From an uncultured Verrucomicrobiales bacterium (GTDB lineage: Bacteria; Verrucomicrobiota; Verrucomicrobiia; Verrucomicrobiales; DEV007): 44,651 nucleotides of DNA. How positions within the stretch are numbered: position 1 is the stretch's first letter; each line of letters opens with the position of its first letter. Shown here one piece after another: positions 18,101-27,704 of this stretch. Location: contig CALAHF010000218.1 in the NCBI GenBank assembly GCA_937891465.1, positions 1-44,651 of the forward strand, given 5' to 3'. Below the pieces are notes generated by a model. That model did no database searches and was not told the origin of the DNA. It saw only the letters and a list, made by a program, of their open reading frames with translations. The translations under genes were made by a program, and so were the position numbers.

Positions 18101-21100
18101 CCCGTATTTGGGCTCATATTTCCAGCGACGTCGGACGCCCGGGCATGGATTTGATAAACGCCGTCGTCGAGTGGATCAGAGGTTTGCCAATCCGCATTGT
18201 TCAATCCGGAACCGATCGGATCCTCGTTTTCATCGAACAGGAAAACAGTGGTTCCATTTTCACCAATCCCGATAAAGGCAGGTTGGTTTTCACTGGTGAT
18301 TGCGTCGTCATCGAACGCACCTAAATCGCTCGTTGTTTTCAGAACTGGAATCGATGGTTTTTCAGGTTTGGTGATATCTACTTCTACGGAGAAGGGATCA
18401 TTTGAGATACCCTGGTTCCCGGCGAGATCGATTTGGCTTGCGGTGAATTGAGTGTTGCCTTCTGCCAGGTTCGCCGCGGGTGTGAAGTTCCAAACTCCAT
18501 CGCCTTCGACCGTGATTAATCCCTGATCGACTCCATCCTGATGAATTTGGATTTCGCCGGGTTCAGCATTCCCTTGAATGGTTGGAATTCTGATGTTGGT
18601 AATACTGTCCGAATTTGAAAGCCCGGAATCATCCTCTGAAGAAAGACGCAAGGCGCTTGGGGCTGGAGGTGCTGTGGTGTCGATCGTTACCGGAACAACG
18701 ACTGAAGACGGGCCCAAATTACCTGCTGTATCAGAGCTGCGGGCTGTCATTTGGTAGATACCGTCCGGGATAGGGGATGTTGATTTTGTCCAGGCGCCGA
18801 TGGTTTGAAACTGGGCGTAACTGGTGTCGTCAGCGAAGATTTTGACGACTTCTCCGAGTGAGGAGAACGCAGAAAACGCAGGGGTGTTATCACTGGTAAT
18901 TCCGTCAACGTCCGATGCGCCGGAGTCACTGGATTTCTCAAGCTTGAAATTAAACGGAACGAAGTTTGGCTTCTTGTTGTCGACAATGATTGAGATGCTC
19001 GCGCTCGGAAAGCTTTGGTTTCCGGCCAAATCGACACTGAGGGCATGCAGTGTTCGCTGCTGATCGTCGGATGGCGGGGAATCTCCAATGTCAGTGCTGG
19101 CGGTGACTTGAAAATTCGGGCCACCGTCTCCAGTTCCGATTTCTTCGTTGTCTGAAAAGAGTTTGATGAGTGTATCGGCTTCGGAATTCCCGGAGATCGT
19201 TGGTGTTGTATCAGCGGTCAGGTCGTCATCGTCGGATTCCCCAAGATCACTGGCAGCGATTAGATCCAAGTCGGTTGGAGGAATGGGTTTGGTAGTGTCG
19301 ACCACCAGGGTAATTGACGGTGAGATAGGTCCTTTATTTCCAGCAAGGTCAATCTGACGGGCATTGATTTCAAATGTGCCTTCGTCGATGGCGGCAGTGA
19401 GACTCCACGATCCACCAGTGCCGGGCGTGCTGCCGATCGAGGTTCCATTTGAGAGAAGTTCGACGGTCGCAGTGCTATCACTCCCTGATCCGGAAAATGA
19501 AGGTGTGGTGTCTTGGGTGATATTGTCAGTGTCAGAAACGCCGGTATCGCTGAGCGTTTGAAGATCCGGTGCGGTGATTGCTCCGGGAGTGGTGATGTCG
19601 ATGGTCACATTGAGAGTCGAAACCGGGCTCTGGTTTCCGGCGGCATCCGTCGATTGCGATGTGAAGTTATGAATTCCTTCACCAAGGGTGGACGTCGTAA
19701 AGAAGAACGTACCGGTGCCTGATCCAACTAGACCTGCGGTTGACTCTGTTATTGCGATACTGGCCGTGGATTCGGTCGAATTGTAAAATTGCAGGGTTCG
19801 GTCTTTAGTGATGTTATCGGTCTGCGAAGACCCTAAATCGCTGGCAGCAGTGAGGTCCAATCCGGGGGCAGCCGGGGCAGTGGTATCGACTTGTAACGTC
19901 ATCACCGGTGACGTTGTCGTATTCCCTGCAATGTCGATTTGGCGTGCCGTTATCAGCCGTGTGCCATCTGACAGGTTATTCAAAGGAAGGCTCCAAGCGC
20001 CACCACCGGCCGTTGACCCGACTTCGACGCCATTTGAAAGAAGTCGCAATAATTGTCCGCTGGTGGAGTTCGACCCGTCGATCGTCAGATTTTTGTTCGA
20101 AGTGATGTTGTCAGTATCTGAAATTCCCGAGTCCTGGGCTGCTGAGATATTCGGCTGTGCAATCGCGGCGGGTGGTGTGGTATCAATCGTCAATGCAAAC
20201 GGTGTCGTTGCAGAGCTGACGTTGCCTGAGACGTCGGACGCGGTCGCTGTGATCTGGTGGACTCCATCGGCGAGTTGAGGCACGCTTATTCCGCTTCCAA
20301 CATCAGCAGAACCAATGAGGCTGGCGATGCTACTGAATAGTGAAACTCTAGTTCCGTTATCTGAAGAAAACGTAAAATTAAGCGTGGTGGCATTGGTAAT
20401 GTTATCAGAATTCGACACGCCGGAATCCGATCCGGAAGTCAGGTCTATATTTGTCGGTGAACTTGGGGCCTGAGTATCGATCACGACGACAAGCTCGGGA
20501 GACGTGCTGCCGCCAGCAGGAGTAACCGTAACCGAGTGACTACCATCGGCCATTGCGGTCGATGGCTGAATGGTCCAAACACCTGAAGCATTCGCAGTCG
20601 CGGTGCCGAGATTACCGGCAATGCTGGAGTTCAACGTGACAATCGTAGAAGGAGGAGTGAGTCCCTGAAAAACAGGTTGATTGATGTTTGTCTGATTGTC
20701 GGAATTTGATTCTCCAGAATCGCTGGAGGTAGAAAGGTCGAGCGTCGATTCCGCCGGCGGCACGGTTCCGGTCAACGATACATCATCGAATGCAAAACCA
20801 TCCATTGTGATGGAGTAGTTGTCGAAATGGTTGAACCGGATTCTAAAATCACCGTTGTAACTGATGCCGGCAGCCAAAATTGCCGCATCAAGATCAACCG
20901 TGAATTGCTGCCAGTCCGCGGTAATTGCGGTCCCTCGAAGCGGAGTCACTTCGTGCCAGGTAACGCCGTCTTCGCTGATTGCAACGCCGTCGAAGTCAGC
21001 GCCGTTGGTGAAGGGGTTGGTTGGGGGCGCATTGTCTTCGTCTCCAAATTCCTTCGCATAAAATTCGAGTTGAACTGAGTTCGCTCCAAAAAGATTTAGA

Positions 21101-23316
21101 GAAAGCGTCAGTTCGTTTCGCGCATTCGAATTGTCTGTAGCGCTGTCCATTGTGACGTGCCACGCGCCGGTTCGTGGCGAGTTCTCTTGTGTGACAATGG
21201 TCCGATGAGTTCCAGTACCCGTAACCGTCCATTCCGAGCGAAAATTCCCCGTTTCGAAGCCATCCCCAAAAATCAAAGCCACCACCGAAAATGCTGCGTC
21301 CGAGAAATCTTCAATTGCCGGATTGTTCAGACTGCTGACTCGAATGGTATAATCCGAAGTCGAAGGTAGGCTTGAAGGAGGCGTCCACAGATAGTCGCCG
21401 GCTGAGGACGCGCCGGGGCTAATGACCGAATGAAACGTCCCCGCTTTATAGAGATCAATTTTCACGTCTCCGGTAATGTTCGCACCGAATTCGATGTTTG
21501 TTGGTTGACTGGTAAAAACAGATTCCCCTCCGTTCGGAGACGTCACTGTGATCGTATTCAGAGGCTGTCCGCCAAATCGAACATCCATGCTTGCGCCGGG
21601 AAGACTTAGCACCTCAATCGTGATATTTGAATCCGTTCCGTCCCACCATTTGGCGTCTGGAAGCGAAGTGTCATCGAACTTCCCAAAATTTAGATCAAAC
21701 GCATCGCCCGAATCACCCCGGCCCTGATTATTTTCCAAATTAAATAAACCATCAGCCTGCTCCACGGAAACCTCGTAGTGCAGCGCCGACGTCATTTGCT
21801 CATTGTTGTTGCCGTTCACCGTTTCATCGATGTGCCAAATCATGATCCCTTTATCTGCAACATGATCCGCCCAAATGTCCCCGGAACCCCGGTTATCAAG
21901 AATGAAATATTCCGTCGACGAGCTCGGTTTTCGGATGCGATACGCGACATTCCCCGTCGTTGGCAGTGTAGCTGTCGTGAAGGATGATGCCGAGAGATCC
22001 GTGATATTCATCCACCCGGATACATCTTTAAAATACGGATTGATTGGAGCCGGAGTCCGCCCACCATTGACGTGATTGCCCGAGCCCATCAGCGCGAGAT
22101 TTCCAACCCCGGCCGATTCGCCACCGTAGTCATAAAGGTCAGGTAGTTTCAGCAGAAGGTGCCCGTTCTCGTGGCAGAAAGTCCCGATCGTCATTGATGA
22201 CGAAGCTGCATTCGTGATTTGATAATCGTAGGCGTAAATCGGATTCGCTGTTGTCCCAGCATTCACGATTGGGTTTGTCACCCAACGGTGCGGCCAAAGG
22301 CCCTCACTCCAAACGCCGGAGTTCGCTCCGGCGAAAATAATGTTGGTCGCGATCATCCGGTTCGATCCGTTCACAGTCACCCCGGAAAAGTCGAAACTCT
22401 GAGCCTTCAATGCCTCAATTGCATGCTGAACGACCAATCGTCCGGTCTGGCCGCTGTCACGCAAAGTCGCATTGGTCGGATGATCCGAAAAATTGTACCA
22501 ATTCCTTGGATTTGGCAGCGTCACAATCGGGGCGACAACTTGCGTGTAGGTCACCTGGCCCAACGATTGTCCCGAAAAATAATCCCGCACCGATCCGGTA
22601 TTTCCATCGTCCGTGTATCCAGCTTCGTTGCAGTAGCGCTCCACCTTGGCGTAGGGCGCCGGGAAGTTCACAGGGTCCGACGTTGCCGTTGTCAGGTCAT
22701 CCGGAAATTGAACGGGAACCGTCAAGCCCACCTGATTCCCCAATACAGCAAATGCTGGTGGGTCCTCGTCACCTTCATCAGCCGCGATACCTGAGCCTGA
22801 GCCATCCGGTTTAGGAGCGGCGGCAGGAGTTTTTGCTTCAGTTTCCCGTTGCTGCCTCGCCTGCTGAACTCGAGCCTTCCAATTCGCTTCTTCGTTCGGG
22901 AAAATGGCATCCCTCCGCGCTCTCCAAAGCGATTCCCTTTTTTCAGACGAAAGCTGAACCGGTTTAGCCCCGTTTGCCTCCATACCGGCTTTTGGCGACG
23001 CTTTCGCGGCGGCACTCCCTACTCGAATCCCCGAGGGAACCAGGTCAGTGCCATCCGCCGAAAGCGATGCAAATTCATAGGCATTCGTCGCTTTGTTAAA
23101 AACCACCGTTCGCCCTTCTTCAGACTCGGTCCGCGCATAAAATTCGTCCCCGAAAACACGAAGTTTGATGAGGTTCCCATCTGGCTGAGTCCACTCGACT
23201 TCCAGCCCCTCTGGTGGATACGGCGCACTTCGAAGATCTAGCGCCACAAACGCCAACAAAAACAAGGCTACTACACAATAAATCAAATTGGTTCTTCCAA
23301 AAAAACAATAATTCAT
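15163..23316 (-). CDS. Giant secreted M6-like metalloprotease with Ig-like repeats and duplicated C-terminal module
   Basis: This 2717-residue protein starts at ATG 23316 with an AGGAGG ribosome site 9 bases upstream. Domains in order: signal/anchor helix (11-31); pro-region; M6-type protease (about 190-580) with zinc motif H382-E-N-G-H386 followed by LPDLYDY; a Ser/Thr-rich beta domain (NTITVTSPNGGESVF, about 595-690); a MAM/jelly-roll-like domain (about 690-850); nine Ig-like repeats of about 97-105 residues (about 855-1745), each with a D-[ST/L]-G-x-S-x-x-D-[NDG]-[IQL]-T signature and ending in V-D-T-T or similar; one different Ig-like domain with SEPV; a fibronectin III domain (about 1865-1960); and two related modules of about 350 residues (about 1980-2340 and 2370-2717). 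It is probably a cell-surface or secreted protease with a long stalk. No autotransporter, PEP-CTERM or LPXTG end is visible; the two C-terminal modules may act in binding or secretion. Confidence 0.9.
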   Translation of the reverse strand: MNYCFFGRTNLIYCVVALFLLAFVALDLRSAPYPPEGLEVEWTQPDGNLIKLRVFGDEFYARTESEEGRTVVFNKATNAYEFASLSADGTDLVPSGIRVGSAAAKASPKAGMEANGAKPVQLSSEKRESLWRARRDAIFPNEEANWKARVQQARQQRETEAKTPAAAPKPDGSGSGIAADEGDEDPPAFAVLGNQVGLTVPVQFPDDLTTATSDPVNFPAPYAKVERYCNEAGYTDDGNTGSVRDYFSGQSLGQVTYTQVVAPIVTLPNPRNWYNFSDHPTNATLRDSGQTGRLVVQHAIEALKAQSFDFSGVTVNGSNRMIATNIIFAGANSGVWSEGLWPHRWVTNPIVNAGTTANPIYAYDYQITNAASSSMTIGTFCHENGHLLLKLPDLYDYGGESAGVGNLALMGSGNHVNGGRTPAPINPYFKDVSGWMNITDLSASSFTTATLPTTGNVAYRIRKPSSSTEYFILDNRGSGDIWADHVADKGIMIWHIDETVNGNNNEQMTSALHYEVSVEQADGLFNLENNQGRGDSGDAFDLNFGKFDDTSLPDAKWWDGTDSNITIEVLSLPGASMDVRFGGQPLNTITVTSPNGGESVFTSQPTNIEFGANITGDVKIDLYKAGTFHSVISPGASSAGDYLWTPPSSLPSTSDYTIRVSSLNNPAIEDFSDAAFSVVALIFGDGFETGNFRSEWTVTGTGTHRTIVTQENSPRTGAWHVTMDSATDNSNARNELTLSLNLFGANSVQLEFYAKEFGDEDNAPPTNPFTNGADFDGVAISEDGVTWHEVTPLRGTAITADWQQFTVDLDAAILAAGISYNGDFRIRFNHFDNYSITMDGFAFDDVSLTGTVPPAESTLDLSTSSDSGESNSDNQTNINQPVFQGLTPPSTIVTLNSSIAGNLGTATANASGVWTIQPSTAMADGSHSVTVTPAGGSTSPELVVVIDTQAPSSPTNIDLTSGSDSGVSNSDNITNATTLNFTFSSDNGTRVSLFSSIASLIGSADVGSGISVPQLADGVHQITATASDVSGNVSSATTPFALTIDTTPPAAIAQPNISAAQDSGISDTDNITSNKNLTIDGSNSTSGQLLRLLSNGVEVGSTAGGGAWSLPLNNLSDGTRLITARQIDIAGNTTTSPVMTLQVDTTAPAAPGLDLTAASDLGSSQTDNITKDRTLQFYNSTESTASIAITESTAGLVGSGTGTFFFTTSTLGEGIHNFTSQSTDAAGNQSPVSTLNVTIDITTPGAITAPDLQTLSDTGVSDTDNITQDTTPSFSGSGSDSTATVELLSNGTSIGSTPGTGGSWSLTAAIDEGTFEINARQIDLAGNKGPISPSITLVVDTTKPIPPTDLDLIAASDLGESDDDDLTADTTPTISGNSEADTLIKLFSDNEEIGTGDGGPNFQVTASTDIGDSPPSDDQQRTLHALSVDLAGNQSFPSASISIIVDNKKPNFVPFNFKLEKSSDSGASDVDGITSDNTPAFSAFSSLGEVVKIFADDTSYAQFQTIGAWTKSTSPIPDGIYQMTARSSDTAGNLGPSSVVVPVTIDTTAPPAPSALRLSSEDDSGLSNSDSITNIRIPTIQGNAEPGEIQIHQDGVDQGLITVEGDGVWNFTPAANLAEGNTQFTASQIDLAGNQGISNDPFSVEVDITKPEKPSIPVLKTTSDLGAFDDDAITSENQPAFIGIGENGTTVFLFDENEDPIGSGLNNADWQTSDPLDDGVYQIHARASDVAGNMSPNTGATSLTIDTISPTVTIEQGTSQEDPTIEHPIIFDVDFSEPVYGFESADVSLAGTAGANAITEINSGTDGDASFAAEVSETTGEGDVIASLPAGIATDLAGNETFASTSADHTVEKKLLPNPISDLLATDDIFEDKVELSWTDQPEATIGYRVFRNDFNLTHNAVEIATLPVGSTSFEDTAAPAGSWQFYWVRAEDEDGLSTFGQSDPGRTDSTDDPTKRAETPLEAGIPLTTSPSAEWKTSDAGKYDGLLLNSEDGTTLVGSATLTLKNPKATATTGGSLSGLIYHNGRRFGVKGAFDQNGYFQKDFLQRDKTILSVELQLHEAVGTAGEIVIGTVSHNGTSAALDCPRMPFHKKHNPAPESVVGAYTMVMPAIGGWGETKPGGDGWATVSVATSGTVKISGKLGDGTKLTEVGYLSAENQFCLYREIYRTKPAKGRVGGQLTIAERPGQSDFDGILQWVKFADTREKTYPDGFDLAVWALGSKFVAPPKNVRVFPELADQHYNAEITFVGPTAPVETPEAEFTHRAASWFANNKILHYGPEKLAATVSYKNGALKGSYYDPAVKKKIRFTGVAFQKQARTAGVFSYGGKTGAVRIKPGTDWVYPGSEDPGAVTDTSAPGSIASGPILTAIAHDSAAAGSYHGVLNNTLSLEFSGGIESVKYNSSGTLTGRIWIDGLRYSFKGAVDPGTGAIITSINRKGGLPPIDLVLQLGLADGTTDGFQISGTVDIDGVSHNVDAQKNPHSKAAPSPHVGRYTVAIIAPVSTAPALEPAGDGYGTISVSTTGTCKGAFTLADGTKATLAGHHSRNDQWSIHRRIYSKPTGFLAGNLTFRELPDISDVDGEIRWVKLSGSRPTTVYTNGFDSLRAVVGSQFTRPAKGVSAFSSLSDSHHNAWLRIENLDLEHSLTWAATNNITYYGPESIKLKFNVKTGLISGSYVDKPNGISIRIGGVFLEDQQLVTGFHMTGGESNRIVIEHREQ

Positions 23317-23783
23317 AAAAAGGTTCCTCCTAGTCTAACAACTGTAGATGTATACGCCCTGCAACCTTATTTGTTTCATGCGGCTTAACAAATCGGACAT
23401 GTTTCAAAACGCGTTCCGTTAGTTATTATTTTCATAATAAACCGAGAGTACAAGGTTTAATCTCGATTTCGATGGTTCACTTTGTTCATACACGAATGAT
23501 TACAGCCGCTCCCGGATCGGCCCTTGCGAGGATGAAGGAGAAAATCCGACTGCCTTCATGCGCACTCGCCGGCGTGATTTAGATTTCTTATAGCCAGCAA
23601 GACGAGAAATCGGGTGGAAGGTGCAGGTTTTGATTTGATCGAGACATACCAAAAATAGACCGTGCGCTACAAGACTGATTTCTGTCTTTCGGTTTAGGCT
23701 GCGGGAGACCTCCTTGAAAACGGACCGTGACGAGTTCGGCATTGCGAGTAGGATTTTAAAAGAACCCCCAACTTTCTAAAACC
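23317..23783. other. 467-base divergent intergenic region
   Basis: It holds the promoters of two divergent long transcripts: the metalloprotease to the left and the DUF1501 trio to the right. The left part (23390-23470) is AT-rich, as expected of a promoter. An 80-codon minus-strand frame at 23500-23742 (rich in Lys, Arg and Ser) is open, but I could not link it to any family and do not call it a gene. No repeat of the 43-bp family and no RNA structure was found here. Confidence 0.6.
23326..23331 (-). promoter_or_regulatory. Strong Shine-Dalgarno site of the giant protease gene
   Basis: On the minus strand AGGAGG lies 9 bases upstream of ATG 23316. It is one of the best ribosome-binding sites in the window and supports this start. 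Most other genes here have weak or no recognisable site. Confidence 0.8.
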
Positions 23784-25166
23784 ATGTTTGATTTTTTAGC
23801 GGAAGGAAAAGCGCCAGTCTGTGGACCCCGAAAACGGTCGCGACGTGAATTCTTGACGGTGGGAGCGTTGGGGCCGATTGGGCTGTCGTTACCGCAATAC
23901 ATCGCAGCGAAGGAGGCGGGAAAAGTGAAGCCGGGGAATGATGAAAAGGCGTGCATCATGATTTTTAATCTCGGTGGGCCGAGCCATATTGATCTCTGGG
24001 ACATGAAGCCGGATGCGCCGAGTGAAATTCGAGGGCCGTTCAAACCTATCCGGACGAAATCGGAAGACATCGATATTTCTGAAATCCTTCCGCTGCACGC
24101 GAAGGTTGCGGATAAATTTTCTTTGGTGCGTTCCTGCCATCACAGCGGGGCGGCGGTTCATGATGCCGGCTGGCAAATGATGCAAACGGGGCGTCGATTC
24201 ACCGGAGGGGTGGAAACTCCCCATGCCGGAGCGGTGGCTTCCTATTTGATGGGGCGAAAAACGGACTTGCCTCCATTTGTAGTCGTGCCAGAGCTGATGG
24301 GCCGTGGCGGAGGTAATTTACCGAATGGGCAAGCCGGCGGATTTTTGGGGAAAGCCCACGATCCCTTCGAATTGGCTGCTGATCCTTCGAAGCCTGATTT
24401 TAAGGTGCCTGATTTGCTGCCGCCGGATCAAATCGGGGCTTCGCGCTTGCAGCGTCGCCGATCGATGCGCGACATCGTTGATCAAACGGTGAAGGATTTT
24501 GAAACAAGTGAAGACGCTCGGTTGCTGAACGATAATTTCAGCGCGGCTTTTCGAATGATGACGAGCGAGCAGGCACGATCTGCTTTTGATCTGTCGCAGG
24601 AGCCGACCAAAGTTCGCGAACGCTACGGGATGAATCGCGTTGGTCAGTGTTTTTTGCTGGCGCGTCGCCTTGTTGAAAATGGCGTGCGGTTCGTGACGGT
24701 GAATACATTCCTGACAGTCTTCAATGAACTCAGTTGGGACATCCACGGATCGAAGCCGTTCATCTCGGTTCAGCAAATGAAAGAGCAGGTCGCACCAATG
24801 TATGATCAAGCGTATTCCGCATTGCTCGAAGATCTTCATCAGCGGGGAATGCTGGATAACGTGATGGTTACGGGGCTGTCAGAGTTTGGCCGTACCCCGA
24901 AAGTGAATCCTGCTGGCGGACGCGATCACTGGCCTTCGTGCTTCACGTGCTCATTTGCGGGCGGTGGCGTTAAGGGCGGGCGCGTTGTTGGCAAGAGCGA
25001 TCCGATTGGAGGCTTTCCGGCCGATCGCCCAACGGGGCCTGGCGATATCGTTGCGACGATTTTTAAGGGGCTTGGATTTGATCATACATCACATTTGCCG
25101 GGGCCGGCAGGTCGACCATTCCCAATGGTCGATATCGGAGACGAGCCGATTAGCGAACTCTTTTGA
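23784..25166 (+). CDS. DUF1501 family exported protein
   Basis: This 460-residue protein has a twin-arginine signal near the N-terminus (KRSRREFLTVGALGPIGLS), indicating export in folded form. The body is the DUF1501 family, related in fold to sulfatases and alkaline phosphatases, with typical phrases IFNLGGPSHIDLWDMKP, CHHSGAAVHDAGWQMMQTGRR and GLSEFGRTPKVN--GRDHWP. The family is abundant in planctomycetes and verrucomicrobia and has no proven activity; a hydrolase role on sulfate or phosphate esters is inferred from the fold. The stop is followed after 12 bases by the DUF1549/1553 gene, and then by the cytochrome-WD40 gene. This three-gene order is a known PVC arrangement. Confidence 0.92.
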   Translation: MFDFLAEGKAPVCGPRKRSRREFLTVGALGPIGLSLPQYIAAKEAGKVKPGNDEKACIMIFNLGGPSHIDLWDMKPDAPSEIRGPFKPIRTKSEDIDISEILPLHAKVADKFSLVRSCHHSGAAVHDAGWQMMQTGRRFTGGVETPHAGAVASYLMGRKTDLPPFVVVPELMGRGGGNLPNGQAGGFLGKAHDPFELAADPSKPDFKVPDLLPPDQIGASRLQRRRSMRDIVDQTVKDFETSEDARLLNDNFSAAFRMMTSEQARSAFDLSQEPTKVRERYGMNRVGQCFLLARRLVENGVRFVTVNTFLTVFNELSWDIHGSKPFISVQQMKEQVAPMYDQAYSALLEDLHQRGMLDNVMVTGLSEFGRTPKVNPAGGRDHWPSCFTCSFAGGGVKGGRVVGKSDPIGGFPADRPTGPGDIVATIFKGLGFDHTSHLPGPAGRPFPMVDIGDEPISELF

Positions 25167-25178
25167 TTCAATTTTGTT

Positions 25179-27680
25179 ATGAATTCATTTCGTATTTTTA
25201 CGGCGCAGTTATTCAGTGCAGCAGCTTTGTCGGCTGCATGTTTTGCTGGTGACATCGCGATCGTTCCAGAAACGGCAACGCTTCAAGGTCTCGAAGGTCG
25301 TCAGCATCTTCTCGTATTAAAAAAGGACGGAGAGTTTTTCGCTGGCGAAGCTGAAGGAGTAACATTGGTATCTTCGAATCCGGACATCGTTTCAATCAGT
25401 AATTCTGAAATCGGATTGCCGGTTGCTCTTGCGAAGGCCAATGGCGAGGTCACGATCACGGCGACGGATGCATCGGGTACAAAATCAACGGCGACCGTGA
25501 AAGTCACTGCTTTCGATCAGGCTCACACGTGGTCTTTCTCAAATCACGTGCTGCCGGTTCTCTCACGTAACAACTGCAACACCGGCGGTTGCCACGGTTC
25601 GATTGCGGGGAAGGGTGGGTTTCGACTCAGCTTAAACGGCTACGATCCCCCGAGCGATTTTTTCAGGATGACACGCGAAATGCGCGGTCGAAGAATTGAG
25701 ATGGCAGACCCTGCGCGGAGTCTAGTGCTGACAAAACCGACCCAGGCAACGCCTCACAAAGGTGGAAAAAGATTACATCCGACGTCACGAGATTACCGAG
25801 TGGTAGCGGAGTGGATCACAAACGGCGCGGATGCTCCTTCGGAAAAAGATGCCGCACTCGCCCGGCTCGAAGTGCTGCCTGAATTGTCTCAATTGAAGCC
25901 GGGGCAAACCCAGCGCGTTGTTGTGATGGCCCACTACGCCGATGGTAAAGTCGAAGACGTCACGAGTTGGGTGCGCTGGTCATCTGCGGATGAAACAGTT
26001 GCTGAAGTGGATAAAAACGGAACGATTTCTGTGATCGGTCACGGGCAGGGAGCAGTTACCGCTTGGTTCTCCAGTCAGGTCGCTATTTCCCGAGTGACGG
26101 TTCCATTTCCAAACGACATTCCAGATTCGTTTTTTACCGATTCCAATCGCGCGAATTTTATCGATGACCTCGCGTTGGTGCAACTTCGTCAGCTCAACCT
26201 GAAGCCTTCACCGCGCACCACTGACAACCAGTTTGTTCGTCGCGTCTTTGTCGATACGATTGGAAAGCTTCCCACCATCGAAGAGACTCAGGAATTCGTT
26301 GCTGATAAAGATCCTGACAAGCGCACCAAATTAATCGCTGCGCTTTTGGAGCGCCCTGAATTTGTCAGTTACTGGACCTACCGCTGGTCGGACATGTTCC
26401 TCGTGAACGGCCGGTTGCTTCGTCCTGATCAAGTGGAGGCCTACTACAAATGGATTCGCGGAAACGTAGAGAAAAATACTCCCTGGGATCAAATGGCTCG
26501 GGAATTAGTCACGGCAAAAGGAAGCAGTGTTGAGAACGGCGCGACGAACTTTTACGCCGTTCATCAGGACCCCGAAACGATGGCTGAAAATGTGAGCCAG
26601 GCGTTCCTGAGTCTTTCGATCGGTTGCGCCAAGTGCCACAATCATCCGCTCGAGAAGTGGACCAACGATCAATACTACGCCTTCGCAAATCTGTTTTCCC
26701 GCGTCCGCGCGAAAGGCTGGGGAGGGGACGCCCGAAATGGCGACGGCATTCGCACCCTTTATGTCGAGCCACGTGGAGATTTGATTCAGCCACGCACCGG
26801 AAAGCCGCAGCCGCCAGCGCCGCTTGATGGCGATATCGTCGATCCCGATTCAGAAATGGATCGGCGCGATGCCCTGGCAGAATGGTTGGTTGCTCCGGAA
26901 AATCCCTACTTTGCGCGTTCAATTACGAATCGCGTCTGGGCCGCGTTCTTTGGAAAAGGGATTGTTGAGCCGGTCGACGATTTGCGTGCTTCCAACCCAG
27001 CCAGCAACGAACCGCTATTGGCTGCGTTGAGCGATCATTTGGTGAAAAATAAATTCGATCTAAAATCCATCATGCGAGTTATCCTGGAAAGCGAAACCTA
27101 CCAGCGCAGCTCGGAAGCCCTGCCAGAGAACGAAAAAGACGAGCGCCAGTTTTCCCACTATTACCCGCGCCGGATGATGGCCGAAGTGTTGCATGATGCT
27201 ATTGCCGACGTCACGAAGGCTCCGGCGATGTTCAAGAAAATTAAATTGAATGATGGCAGCACGGCGGACACAAAACATTACAAAGACGGTGCGCGAGCCC
27301 TGGAGCTTTACGATTCAGCGGTCGATTCCTATTTCCTGAAAACCTTCGGGCGGAATGATCGCGATATCGCCTGCGAATGCGAGCGTAGCAATCAGCCGAG
27401 CATGGTTCAGGTCCTGCACCTTTCCAACGGCGACACGCTCAACAAAAAGCTCAGTCAAAAAGAGAGCATCGTTGAAACATTGATGTCCGAAAAAGACGTC
27501 ACAGACGAATCGATTATCACCGCGGCCTACATGGCTTGTTTGTCCCGCGAACCGGAGAAGCGGGAACTCGATGGCTTCCGCGTGATATTCAAACAAACCC
27601 CCGAACTCGAAAAACGAACCGCAGTCGAAGACCTCTTCTGGGCGCTGATGACATCGCGCGAGTTTTTGTTTCAGCATTAA
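25179..27680 (+). CDS. DUF1549/DUF1553 protein with Ig-like domains and haem-type motifs
   Basis: This 833-residue protein has a signal peptide (MNSFRIFTAQLFSAAALSAACFAG). Domains: a BIG2-type Ig-like domain (about 25-110); a cysteine segment C-N-T-G-G-C-H (about 130-140) typical of planctomycete cytochrome-like regions; a second BIG2-like domain (about 230-310); DUF1549 (about 325-540), including the haem-type motif C-A-K-C-H-N-H-P; and DUF1553 (about 560-820) with DRRDALAEWLVAPENPYFARS and SITNRVWAAFFGKG. These proteins are exported and thought to bind c-type haem; the reaction is not known. It lies between DUF1501 and cytochrome-WD40 genes with gaps of 12 and 24 bases, so the three products probably work as one complex or pathway. 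Confidence 0.92.
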   Translation: MNSFRIFTAQLFSAAALSAACFAGDIAIVPETATLQGLEGRQHLLVLKKDGEFFAGEAEGVTLVSSNPDIVSISNSEIGLPVALAKANGEVTITATDASGTKSTATVKVTAFDQAHTWSFSNHVLPVLSRNNCNTGGCHGSIAGKGGFRLSLNGYDPPSDFFRMTREMRGRRIEMADPARSLVLTKPTQATPHKGGKRLHPTSRDYRVVAEWITNGADAPSEKDAALARLEVLPELSQLKPGQTQRVVVMAHYADGKVEDVTSWVRWSSADETVAEVDKNGTISVIGHGQGAVTAWFSSQVAISRVTVPFPNDIPDSFFTDSNRANFIDDLALVQLRQLNLKPSPRTTDNQFVRRVFVDTIGKLPTIEETQEFVADKDPDKRTKLIAALLERPEFVSYWTYRWSDMFLVNGRLLRPDQVEAYYKWIRGNVEKNTPWDQMARELVTAKGSSVENGATNFYAVHQDPETMAENVSQAFLSLSIGCAKCHNHPLEKWTNDQYYAFANLFSRVRAKGWGGDARNGDGIRTLYVEPRGDLIQPRTGKPQPPAPLDGDIVDPDSEMDRRDALAEWLVAPENPYFARSITNRVWAAFFGKGIVEPVDDLRASNPASNEPLLAALSDHLVKNKFDLKSIMRVILESETYQRSSEALPENEKDERQFSHYYPRRMMAEVLHDAIADVTKAPAMFKKIKLNDGSTADTKHYKDGARALELYDSAVDSYFLKTFGRNDRDIACECERSNQPSMVQVLHLSNGDTLNKKLSQKESIVETLMSEKDVTDESIITAAYMACLSREPEKRELDGFRVIFKQTPELEKRTAVEDLFWALMTSREFLFQH

Positions 27681-27704
27681 AATTTACGGTTCCTGAAAGA
27701 CATC

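Noticed and set aside
23500-23742. Small minus-strand gene of 80 codons
   Set aside because: It is basic and low-complexity, lacks a recognised family, and occupies the promoter space of two divergent genes; left as intergenic.
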